Assembly (NCBI GenBank): GCA_902803035.1 | Contig: CADCON010000059.1 | Coordinates: forward strand, 1 to 7,663 | Direction of reading: 5' to 3' | Length of the DNA: 7,663 nucleotides | Source of the DNA: an uncultured Ruminococcus sp. | GTDB lineage: Bacteria > Bacillota > Clostridia > Oscillospirales > Acutalibacteraceae | Part shown: positions 1 through 5,145 of the stretch, piece after piece | Position numbering within the stretch: position 1 is the stretch's first letter | Layout: the number at the start of each line of letters is the position of its first letter | Notes under the pieces: generated by a model | Database searches by the model: none | What the model was told of the DNA's origin: nothing | What the model saw: the letters and a program-made list of their open reading frames with translations, nothing else | Made by a program: the position numbers and the translations under genes

Positions 1-251
1 CTTTTGTCTTCGCAGGCGGATAAGATGTAGCTGTAGGTCCATTGAACAAAAGCGAATGCGTATAAAACAATGGCGCAGGGGACGAAAGGAATCATCTGAT
101 CTATGCTGAGGGTCAAATCATAATGAAATGAATGAGTTGTAAGCAGCCTGGAACCGTAAAAGACAATAATATTCATGATTAACAAGGCGGCTATCGCTAT
201 CCAACCGTGCCTTTGGATCCGATTCGGAAACAAACGTCTGATCAGACTCAT
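1..251 (-). CDS. PAP2-like (phosphatidic acid phosphatase type 2) membrane protein, N-terminal part
   Basis: Only the first 83 codons are in the window; the gene continues past base 1. The visible protein begins MSLIRRLFPNRIQ, then has a hydrophobic helix at about residues 17-33 (WIAIAALLIMNIIVFYG), an outward-looking loop, the stretch IDQMIPFVPCAIVLYAFAF (50-68) and the start of a second helix. A short basic N-terminus, one helix and then D-x-x-I-P-F-V-P leading into the next helix is the usual opening of clostridial PAP2-family membrane proteins, which remove phosphate from, or transfer it between, lipid phosphates. The catalytic motifs (KX6RP, PSGH, SRX5HX3D) would lie outside the window, so activity cannot be checked. 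Its ATG overlaps the stop of the flippase-like gene (ATGA), so the two are very likely co-translated. The family call is by resemblance of the N-terminus only; it could be another small lipid-related membrane protein. Confidence 0.6.
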   Translation of the reverse strand, partial: MSLIRRLFPNRIQRHGWIAIAALLIMNIIVFYGSRLLTTHSFHYDLTLSIDQMIPFVPCAIVLYAFAFVQWTYSYILSACEDK

Positions 252-1303
252 TTTGATTTATATCTCCTTTTTATAATGTAACCTAAAAGTGTAATCAGAC
301 CGCTGACGGTAACACAGATGTAGAAGGTGATGCCTCTGCTGAGCAGTTCAAGGTTGAACGCCATATCTCTGCTCATCATTTCGGAAAAGCCCTGAATCAT
401 AAGATAGTCCGCAACGCCCATTGCGCCGGGAAGCGGGACAAAGCTGTATCCGATCGTAATCAGGCTTTGTTTGGAAAAGAGCATCACTCCATCGCCGACC
501 CTGCCGCCGAGAGAAATGTATATGAGGGCGGGGACAATAATCTGGGAGAACCTCTGAAACAGGTTCCAGAGGAAGGCTTTGATCAGCAAAGGGACGTTTC
601 CGGAGAAAATGCGGGAGCAGGAAGAATAATCGGTCTTGATTTTGATGATTTTATTGATGAATCGTTTGGGGTTGCGGATTATTTTTTTCCTGCCAAGGAA
701 TCTGACGAATCTTTCCATTAATCCGAAGACAAGATCGCCGTTCTTGAGTATCATCATAAAAAAGACAGACAGGCCGAGTTGAACGGCGATGCCGGCACCG
801 ATGAACGCTTTGGAAAGAGCGTTGAACTGAACGAACGCCTGCGGACAGATGATGACGGAGATGAATCCCAGCACCACAATTGACATGGTGTACATCATCA
901 GATTCAGCAGAAGAACGGCGGTTGCCACGCCCGCGGGGATACCGTCACGAAGCATGAAATACGCGCTGGCGGGCTGTCCGCCCGTAGCGGATGGGGTGAT
1001 GGCGGAAAAATAGATATCCGCGGTGCTGTATAAGGCGCAGTTCCGCTTTTTTGTCCTGAGTCCCGCACCCTTGATGATGGTGCACAGTGCCATTCCTTCA
1101 AAGAGAATGTAGATAAAAGAACTGGCCACGGAAAGACCAAACCAGAATTTATTGGCGCCGGCGGCAGTATGAACAATTTCACTCATGGAAATTCTCTCGT
1201 TCTGTTTCAGCAATGCCCAGACCGTGAGCATTGCCAGCAGTGGAGAGAAAGCCGCCCAGAATATTTTTTTATATTTATCGCTGATGCTTACTCCATTTGC
1301 CAT
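248..1303 (-). CDS. Flippase-like membrane protein, lysylphosphatidylglycerol synthase transmembrane (UPF0104/YbhN) family
   Basis: This 351-residue polytopic membrane protein has hydrophobic segments at about 13-33, 54-77, 125-153, 166-187, 238-264 and 320-344, with shorter ones between. Two family hallmarks are clear: ITPSATGGQPAS at 102-113 and SFVPLPGAMGVADY at 287-300. In many relatives the second motif ends G-x-x-E, whereas here the acidic residue is Asp299. The family is the membrane half of MprF, which moves lipids across the bilayer; the cytosolic DUF2156 aminoacyl-transferase domain is absent, so this is a stand-alone 'flippase-like' member. Substrate is unknown; a membrane lipid or glycolipid is the inference from its partner, the PAP2-like protein, and from the divergent pssA. 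The ATG at 1303-1301 is the only sensible start because an in-frame TGA lies two codons upstream; a GAGG lies 14 bases before it, rather far. No good promoter is visible. Confidence 0.88.
   Translation of the reverse strand: MANGVSISDKYKKIFWAAFSPLLAMLTVWALLKQNERISMSEIVHTAAGANKFWFGLSVASSFIYILFEGMALCTIIKGAGLRTKKRNCALYSTADIYFSAITPSATGGQPASAYFMLRDGIPAGVATAVLLLNLMMYTMSIVVLGFISVIICPQAFVQFNALSKAFIGAGIAVQLGLSVFFMMILKNGDLVFGLMERFVRFLGRKKIIRNPKRFINKIIKIKTDYSSCSRIFSGNVPLLIKAFLWNLFQRFSQIIVPALIYISLGGRVGDGVMLFSKQSLITIGYSFVPLPGAMGVADYLMIQGFSEMMSRDMAFNLELLSRGITFYICVTVSGLITLLGYIIKRRYKSK
264..268 (-). promoter_or_regulatory. Ribosome binding site of the PAP2-like gene, embedded in the upstream gene
   Basis: On the minus strand AGGAG lies 12 bases before the ATG at 251-249. 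It sits inside the codons for the K-R-R of the flippase-like protein's last residues. The site and the ATGA overlap together fix the start of the PAP2-like gene and indicate translational coupling. Confidence 0.7.
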
Positions 1304-1321
1304 TTGTCAAAAATCAACCTC

Positions 1322-1335
1322 AAATCATGTGATTT
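1322..1335. promoter_or_regulatory. Short inverted repeat upstream of the flippase-like gene
   Basis: AAATCA-TG-TGATTT is a 6+6 bp inverted repeat lying 19-32 bases before the flippase start codon. On the minus strand it falls in the 5' leader or near the promoter, a reasonable place for an operator. It matches no regulator site that I recognise, and an AT-rich 14-mer of this type can arise by chance. Confidence 0.2.
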
Positions 1336-1441
1336 AACACTTGGACCAACTGCTTTATATATCAGAGAACAATAAAAATGCTGCCGCCCATTTTCTGACC
1401 GCTGAAATAAAACAAATTCGCAATCAACAATCAATAAATGA

Positions 1442-1470
1442 TTGACACATCAATTTTTATGGTATATAAT
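1442..1470 (+). promoter_or_regulatory. Consensus sigma-A promoter of pssA
   Basis: TTGACA at 1442-1447 and TATAAT at 1465-1470 are separated by exactly 17 bases, a perfect match to the housekeeping consensus. Transcription would begin near 1477, leaving a leader of about 185 nt before the pssA ATG. Such a perfect promoter suggests strong basal expression, or a need for downstream control. Confidence 0.85.
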
Positions 1471-1497
1471 AAGCGTAGTGTGATATACATTATACAT

Positions 1498-1593
1498 TAT
1501 CAGGTATCAGAATTTCAATATCTAAATGCAATTAAATATTGAATAAACCTTTAATATTGTTTATTCTCTCATATAATATTGCCGTACCTGATG
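1498..1593 (+). promoter_or_regulatory. Structured 5' leader of the pssA transcript
   Basis: ATCAGGTA (1499-1506) can pair with TACCTGAT (1585-1592), and the stem can gain a G-U pair at each end (1498/1593 and 1507/1584). Inside it GAATAAAC (1541-1548) pairs with GTTTATTC (1559-1566) around a 10-base loop. The two stems are nested, giving a long arm with an internal hairpin. The layout could be a cis-acting regulatory RNA, but I recognise no known riboswitch or T-box motif, and AT-rich DNA produces fortuitous stems. Confidence 0.35.
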
Positions 1594-1605
1594 GGATAAA
1601 TGGTT

Positions 1606-1619
1606 ATATTGCGCAATAT
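1606..1619. promoter_or_regulatory. Perfect 14-bp palindrome before pssA
   Basis: ATATTGC-GCAATAT is a perfect dyad with no spacer, centred about 50 bases before the pssA start codon and about 135 bases after the predicted transcription start. A dimeric repressor acting as a roadblock, or a small RNA hairpin, are both possible. I do not recognise the regulator. Confidence 0.35.
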
Positions 1620-1649
1620 TTCCTTTGATGTTGATTATTGAGGACAAAT

Positions 1650-1653
1650 GGAG
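1650..1653 (+). promoter_or_regulatory. Ribosome binding site deciding the pssA start
   Basis: GGAG lies 8 bases before the ATG at 1662. This favours 1662 over the in-frame TTG at 1638, which has no purine-rich site at a useful distance. Confidence 0.75.
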
Positions 1654-1661
1654 TGTTGTTA

Positions 1662-2288
1662 ATGAATCGCAGAATGATCGGATACTATAATTATACGGTA
1701 TTGCTTACATATGCCGGCATGATTTCCGCCGTTATCGGTATCTTCTGTTCAATCGGCGGCCAATTCAGTGCTGCGATGTGGTGTCTGATGGTCGCCGGGT
1801 TGTGCGATATGTTCGACGGCGCGGTGGCTGCCACCAAAAAGCGCGACGAGAATCAGAAGCGATTCGGCATCCAGATTGATTCTCTCTGCGATCTCGTGGG
1901 ATTCGGCGTGCTGCCGGGGCTTTTCTGCTACACGATCTCCGAAAATAAACTCACGGCCGGAGTATGCGCCGTCATGATTATTCTGGCGGCTGTCATCAGA
2001 CTGGCCTATTTCAACGTCCTTGAGGAAAACCGTCAGAAAGAAGAAACCGGTCATCGCAAGAGCTATCTTGGTGTGCCTGTAACGACCATTGCGCTGCTCC
2101 TTCCGATTGTCTATCTTCTTTCCCACAATCAGATACTTCCCGGCAGCTATTTCTATCAGATTGCAACGGCGTTGACAGCCATAGGCTTTATCACTCCGGT
2201 GTACATCAAAAAACCGCAGACAACCGGTAAGATTATTCTTCTTGTCCTGGGCATTCTGGAAGGAGTGGCTTTGGACTTCTTCGGATAA
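1662..2288 (+). CDS. pssA: CDP-alcohol phosphatidyltransferase, probable phosphatidylserine synthase
   Basis: The protein has 208 residues from the ATG with the good ribosome binding site. It is a multi-helix membrane enzyme with hydrophobic segments at about 11-48, 78-92, 99-118, 139-154, 163-181 and 189-205. The CDP-alcohol phosphatidyltransferase signature is present: Asp49-x-x-Asp52-Gly53-x-x-Ala56, then Gly69, Asp73 and Asp77 in FGIQIDSLCD. These aspartates hold the metal ions and activate the acceptor hydroxyl. The spacing, plus IRLAYFNV (112-119) and GVPVTTIALLLP, fits the clostridial PssA type, which joins CDP-diacylglycerol and serine to give phosphatidylserine and CMP (EC 2.7.8.8). 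One oddity: the Arg that normally follows the Ala (DGxxAR) is Ala57 here. No phosphatidylserine decarboxylase gene is visible in the window. The acceptor alcohol is inferred from subfamily resemblance; another CDP-alcohol transferase is possible. Confidence 0.85.
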   Translation: MNRRMIGYYNYTVLLTYAGMISAVIGIFCSIGGQFSAAMWCLMVAGLCDMFDGAVAATKKRDENQKRFGIQIDSLCDLVGFGVLPGLFCYTISENKLTAGVCAVMIILAAVIRLAYFNVLEENRQKEETGHRKSYLGVPVTTIALLLPIVYLLSHNQILPGSYFYQIATALTAIGFITPVYIKKPQTTGKIILLVLGILEGVALDFFG

Positions 2289-2299
2289 TGGCGCAGAAC

Positions 2300-2355
2300 A
2301 TCGCACGGCGGATCTCTTTTGCAAAATCGGCATTTGGATCTACTGTGCGATTTTT
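2300..2355 (+). terminator. Possible terminator after pssA
   Basis: ATCGCAC (2300-2306) pairs with GTGCGAT (2345-2351) and is followed by a T-run through 2355. The 38-base loop is large, although GATC at 2311-2314 and 2337-2340 can pair inside it. The position 12 bases after the pssA stop is right for a terminator, but the stem is short, so some read-through into the DUF4003 gene is plausible. Confidence 0.35.
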
Positions 2356-2523
2356 ATGATGTTTATTCCAGTCGTCCGGCATACAAAAAAACGGCAGACA
2401 GGCGGGCCTTCCGCTGAAAAAAGCAAAAGCCGCAGGATCGGCTGACGTATCTCTACATAGGCGGAGTTTTACAGGCCGCGCGTGGAGAGCTACGCGAGCA
2501 GACTCTCAGAATATAATCTCGTC

Positions 2524-2528
2524 AGGAG
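2524..2528 (+). promoter_or_regulatory. Ribosome binding site deciding the DUF4003 start
   Basis: AGGAG stands 10 bases before the ATG at 2539. An in-frame GTG at 2482 would add 19 residues but has no comparable site, so 2539 is preferred. Confidence 0.75.
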
Positions 2529-2538
2529 TATAAAAACT

Positions 2539-3522
2539 ATGGAAGAAAAAACCAACGCATTGTGTCAGAGCTTTATTGAAAACAGAGATGCCGTTAAAAA
2601 GGTATTCGGTCTTGAGAGCGTTTACGTTTTGCCGATTGCCGCCAACGAGCTTACCGCCAACGGAGCGAAGGCGGATCTGGAGAAGCTTAAGGAAGCAAAA
2701 AAGATCATCCGGAAAAAAGCGGGCGTTTTCTCCTATCTCAATGGCAATGTGTCCACGCCGTTTGCCGCGAACGCGTCGTTCAGAGAAAATCCTTCTGAAT
2801 ATGTTGAAAAGGTGCTGCAATTCTATCATGTCATCAAAAAGGTATTCAACCGTTCGGAATATACCGCGCTTCTTGCCATCATGCTTGCCGACACAGTGGA
2901 CGAGAGCAGGCTTCAGAGCGTCATTACCAGGGGCAAGGCAATCTATGACATGATGAAGGAGCAGCATCCCTTCCTGACCAACGATCAGGACAGCGTGCTT
3001 GCCGGGCTGCTTGCCCTCTCCGAAAAAAGCAATACAGAATTGATGGATGATATGGAGAAGTGCTTTGACCTGCTCCAGATCAAATTCTCCGGAAAAAGCA
3101 GCATTCACACCGTTTCCCATGTGCTTGCGCTTACCGAAGGATCGGCGCGCGAAAAGGTGGAGCATCTGATCGATCTGTATGACGAATTGAAGGAGAAGGG
3201 CAAGAAATACGGTCAATACACGGAGCTTGCCACGCTGGCGGCCGTTTCGATTCTTGATGACGACACGGCGAAGCTGAGAGATACGATTATTGAGATAGAC
3301 GATTTTCTCTCGAAGCAGAAGGGGTACGGTCTGCTGGGATTAGATAAGAAAACCCGGCTGATGCACGCGACTCTGCTTACGGCGGATCTATATGACACAG
3401 CCCGGAATGCCCAGGTCACCGGGACAACTTCTGCTGTTGCCATGGCAGCCGCCCAGCAGGTGGCGGTCTGCGCTGTGATAACTTCGGCAGCGGCTACATC
3501 CGCCGCGTCAACCAACAACTGA
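2539..3522 (+). CDS. DUF4003 family protein
   Basis: The 327-residue protein is recognised as a DUF4003 member by its opening (SFIENRDAVKKVFGLES, 11-27) and by the conserved stretches EQHPFLTNDQDSVLAGLLAL (141-160), SIHTVSHVLALTEGSAREK (188-206) and KQKGYGLLGLDKKTRLMHA (259-277). The function of this family is not known. The body looks all-helical, with repeated amphipathic helices and no signal peptide. The last 30 residues (about 296-325) turn into an Ala/Val/Ser-rich, mildly hydrophobic tail that could be a membrane-contacting or oligomerising helix. No metal-binding or catalytic motif is obvious. It is followed after 27 bases by cobI/cbiL in the same direction with no terminator between, so the two are probably one transcript. 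No clear promoter is seen in the 250 bases before it; transcription may come through from pssA. Confidence 0.85.
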   Translation: MEEKTNALCQSFIENRDAVKKVFGLESVYVLPIAANELTANGAKADLEKLKEAKKIIRKKAGVFSYLNGNVSTPFAANASFRENPSEYVEKVLQFYHVIKKVFNRSEYTALLAIMLADTVDESRLQSVITRGKAIYDMMKEQHPFLTNDQDSVLAGLLALSEKSNTELMDDMEKCFDLLQIKFSGKSSIHTVSHVLALTEGSAREKVEHLIDLYDELKEKGKKYGQYTELATLAAVSILDDDTAKLRDTIIEIDDFLSKQKGYGLLGLDKKTRLMHATLLTADLYDTARNAQVTGTTSAVAMAAAQQVAVCAVITSAAATSAASTNN

Positions 3523-3549
3523 CCATTTTTGTTGCGGGGAAGAAAAAAG

Positions 3550-4263
3550 ATGACAAAAAAGGGAATAGCGATCGGCGTGGGGGTCGGTCCGGGAGATCCC
3601 GAACTGATCACTCTGAAAGCGGTGCGAGCTATCCGGGAAAGCAATATCATAGCGGTTCCCTGCGGCAATGGCTGCTCATCTCCGGAAGCATCTGTCGCCT
3701 GTCAGATTGCGCTCCGTGCTGTGCCGGAGATGAAGAGGAAGACGCTGGTCGCGCTCTCTGTTCCCATGTTGCGCGACGGCGGCGCGCTTGCCTGCGCTCA
3801 CAGGAAGGCTGCTGAAACGATGGAGCGTTATCTCGACCGTGGGGAGAACGTGGTGTATCTGACACTGGGCGATCCGGCTGTCTATTCTTCGTTCAGCTAT
3901 ATGCAGGCAATTCTCCATGCTGACGGTTACGGAACGGAGCTGGTGCCGGGCGTTACCTCGTTCTGCGCGGCTGCGGCAAGGCATGACATTCCGCTTGTTA
4001 CGGGCAATGAATCGCTTTCCATTCTTCCTGCGGAGCTGACAGAAGACGCGTTGTTCGCAACGCCGGGGAATCTGGTTGTGATGAAATCCGGAAGGAAAAT
4101 CCGTGACGTCATTCATCAGATCCGGAAAAGCGGCAGGTCGGTTTACGCGGTGGAAAACTGCGGAATGGTAAATGAAAGACTCTTTACCGACGCGGAAGCC
4201 ATTCCTGAAGACGCGGGCTATTTCACGCTGATGATCCTCAAGGAATCCAATGGATGTAAATGA
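3550..4263 (+). CDS. cbiL: Precorrin-2 / cobalt-factor II C20-methyltransferase
   Basis: This 237-residue enzyme of the tetrapyrrole methylase family transfers a methyl group from S-adenosylmethionine to C-20 of precorrin-2 (aerobic CobI) or cobalt-factor II (anaerobic CbiL) in cobalamin ring synthesis. Family motifs in order are VGVGPGDPELITLKA (10-24), YLTLGDPAVYSSFSY (103-117), VPGVTSFCAAAA (132-143), PLVTGNESLSILP (148-160) and ENCGMVNERLF (202-212). TSFCAAAA and GDPxxYSSF point to the C20 enzyme rather than to CobJ, CobM or a uroporphyrinogen methylase. In an apparently anaerobic clostridium the CbiL reaction is more likely. The ATG at 3550 has GGGGA nine bases upstream; the in-frame TTG at 3529 is not needed. 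No other cobalamin gene and no B12 riboswitch is seen nearby, so the gene is isolated from its pathway in this window. Confidence 0.9.
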   Translation: MTKKGIAIGVGVGPGDPELITLKAVRAIRESNIIAVPCGNGCSSPEASVACQIALRAVPEMKRKTLVALSVPMLRDGGALACAHRKAAETMERYLDRGENVVYLTLGDPAVYSSFSYMQAILHADGYGTELVPGVTSFCAAAARHDIPLVTGNESLSILPAELTEDALFATPGNLVVMKSGRKIRDVIHQIRKSGRSVYAVENCGMVNERLFTDAEAIPEDAGYFTLMILKESNGCK

Positions 4264-4277
4264 TGGTTCAGCAGAAG

Positions 4278-4301
4278 AAATAGCGGAAATATCCGCTATT
4301 T
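4278..4301 (+). terminator. Perfect 10-bp hairpin after cbiL, abutting the next promoter
   Basis: AAATAGCGGA (4278-4287) and TCCGCTATTT (4292-4301) form a perfect 10-bp stem with the loop AATA, 14 bases after the cbiL stop. The following bases (TTTATGATT) are a poor U-tract, so termination may be partial. The stem ends only four bases before the -35 element of the next gene, so it could also be a dyad operator. Confidence 0.5.
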
Positions 4302-4305
4302 ATGA

Positions 4306-4334
4306 TTGACATATTTTGACGGATATGCTATACT
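4306..4334 (+). promoter_or_regulatory. Strong sigma-A promoter with extended -10 for the LiaF-like gene
   Basis: TTGACA (4306-4311) and TATACT (4329-4334) are 17 bases apart, and TGC directly precedes the -10 hexamer (4326-4328), giving an extended -10. Transcription would start near 4341, about 30 bases before the start codon. Confidence 0.85.
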
Positions 4335-4370
4335 GATTTTGGATAATTTTTTTATTCGGGAAGGAGAATC

Positions 4371-5063
4371 ATGATGAAGAACAAAGTTTTTTCCATTGTA
4401 TTGGGGCTTATCGCTATTGCCGTCGGCGTCGGGTACGCGCTGGCCGCGCTGGAGATCATTGACAGCTTTACCATCTTCTTTAAGGGCTGGTGGACGCTGT
4501 TTCTGATTGTACCCGGATTCATTTCTCTTTTCAATGACCGTTCCAACAAGGTTTTCGCTGTTTTCATTACCGCTTTGGGTATTGTACTGCTTCTGCAGCA
4601 GCAGGGTTTTTTCGGCGAATATTTTAAGAAGCTCATTTTCCCTGCCCTGTTGATTCTGTTTGGATTGAGCCTGATCATTGGCGCCATCGTGAGCGGCATA
4701 AAAAAAAACAAATCCGGCCCTATGGCAATCATTGATGAGTCGCTTCCCGATTACAGTGTTTCGTTTGGTCAGGTAAAGCCTGATTATTCCGGCAAGGTCT
4801 TCGAGGGCTGCAGCATGGATGTGACATTCGGCGCCGGGAAGCTCGACCTGCGTGACGCCGCTATACTCAAAGATGTGGTCATTTATGTCAACACTGCTTT
4901 TTCTGGCATTACGATCAAGCTCCCGCAGGGGTGCAGAGTGGAGTTGCAGACTTCGACCAGCTTTGGCGGCGTTGAGAACAAGTATATTTCATCTGCCGCT
5001 CCGGATGCGCCGGTCGTTCGCGTTTATGCGGCGGTCAGCTTTGGCGGAGTGACGATCAAGTAA
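4371..5063 (+). CDS. LiaF-like membrane protein (four-helix N-terminus plus beta-repeat C-terminal domain)
   Basis: The 230-residue protein has four predicted membrane helices at about 7-27, 41-54, 61-76 and 88-110. A basic linker (KKNKSG) and a soluble domain from about 128 to the end follow. The soluble part repeats a T/S-x-F-G-type motif: VSFGQVK (130), VTFGAGKLDLRDA (151), TAFSGITIKLP (175), TSFGGVENK (196) and VSFGGVTIK (222). This is the layout of LiaF/YvqF proteins, which in Bacillus hold the LiaS sensor kinase silent during cell-envelope stress. No LiaS or LiaR gene adjoins it, so a stress-signalling role here is inference only; many genomes have LiaF-like proteins of unknown partner. 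Two ATGs compete: the one at 4371 is 4 bases after AAGGAG, the one at 4374 is 7 bases after it, so the protein may start one residue later. It has its own promoter and a terminator behind it, making it a single-gene unit. Confidence 0.85.
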   Translation: MMKNKVFSIVLGLIAIAVGVGYALAALEIIDSFTIFFKGWWTLFLIVPGFISLFNDRSNKVFAVFITALGIVLLLQQQGFFGEYFKKLIFPALLILFGLSLIIGAIVSGIKKNKSGPMAIIDESLPDYSVSFGQVKPDYSGKVFEGCSMDVTFGAGKLDLRDAAILKDVVIYVNTAFSGITIKLPQGCRVELQTSTSFGGVENKYISSAAPDAPVVRVYAAVSFGGVTIK

Positions 5064-5079
5064 TTGTCCGGTATGTTCG

Positions 5080-5116
5080 GCGGCGTTTGGCATGATCATA
5101 TGCCGCGCCGCTTTTT
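5080..5116 (+). terminator. Intrinsic terminator after the LiaF-like gene
   Basis: GCGGCG (5080-5085) pairs with CGCCGC (5106-5111), and GGCAT (5089-5093) pairs with ATGCC (5100-5104). A small internal loop (TTT against G) separates the two stems, and five Ts follow (5112-5116). It lies 16 bases after the stop codon and only 29 bases before the metallophosphoesterase start. Confidence 0.75.
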
Positions 5117-5145
5117 GATTGATGATTCGGAAGGGAGACAGGATA

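Larger units (their letters stand above)
1304..1661. other. AT-rich divergent intergenic region between the flippase-like gene and pssA
   Basis: These 358 bases carry no credible gene and are much richer in A and T than the flanking genes. They hold the consensus pssA promoter, a tandem heptamer (TATACAT twice, 1484-1497), two nested inverted repeats in the transcribed leader and a perfect palindrome at 1606-1619. For the minus-strand pair only a weak TATA-like stretch around 1354-1362 is seen, with no acceptable -35 element, so its promoter is not assigned. A second TATAAT for the plus strand sits at 1572-1577 but also lacks a -35. Confidence 0.8.

Noticed and set aside
1484..1500. Tandem heptamer TATACAT repeated about 2.4 times.
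   Set aside because: Too short and too AT-rich to count as a meaningful repeat; probably chance in the AT-rich gap.
1749..2333. Long minus-strand open frame opposite pssA.
   Set aside because: It is antisense to a gene with clear family motifs, its composition (rich in Arg, His, Gln) is that of a shadow frame, and it has no recognisable domain.
2242..2445. Small plus-strand open frame (67 codons) overlapping the end of pssA, with a hydrophobic stretch IGIWIYCAIFMMFIPVV and a basic tail.
   Set aside because: Its only possible early start is a TTG inside pssA without a ribosome binding site, it spans the putative terminator stem, and it resembles no protein I know. A small membrane protein cannot be fully excluded.
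2512..2517. TATAAT just before the DUF4003 gene.
   Set aside because: No -35 element at 16-18 bases upstream (GCTACG region), and the start point would fall on the ribosome binding site.
2289..2538. Possible cobalamin riboswitch upstream of the DUF4003-cbiL pair.
   Set aside because: I looked for a B12-box-like conserved core and the expected size of about 200 nt of structured RNA; no such core is seen, only small stems.
2506..3216. A 236-codon minus-strand open frame opposite the DUF4003 gene.
   Set aside because: The plus-strand product is a recognised family with a proper ribosome binding site; the antisense protein shows no domain and is a by-product of codon bias.
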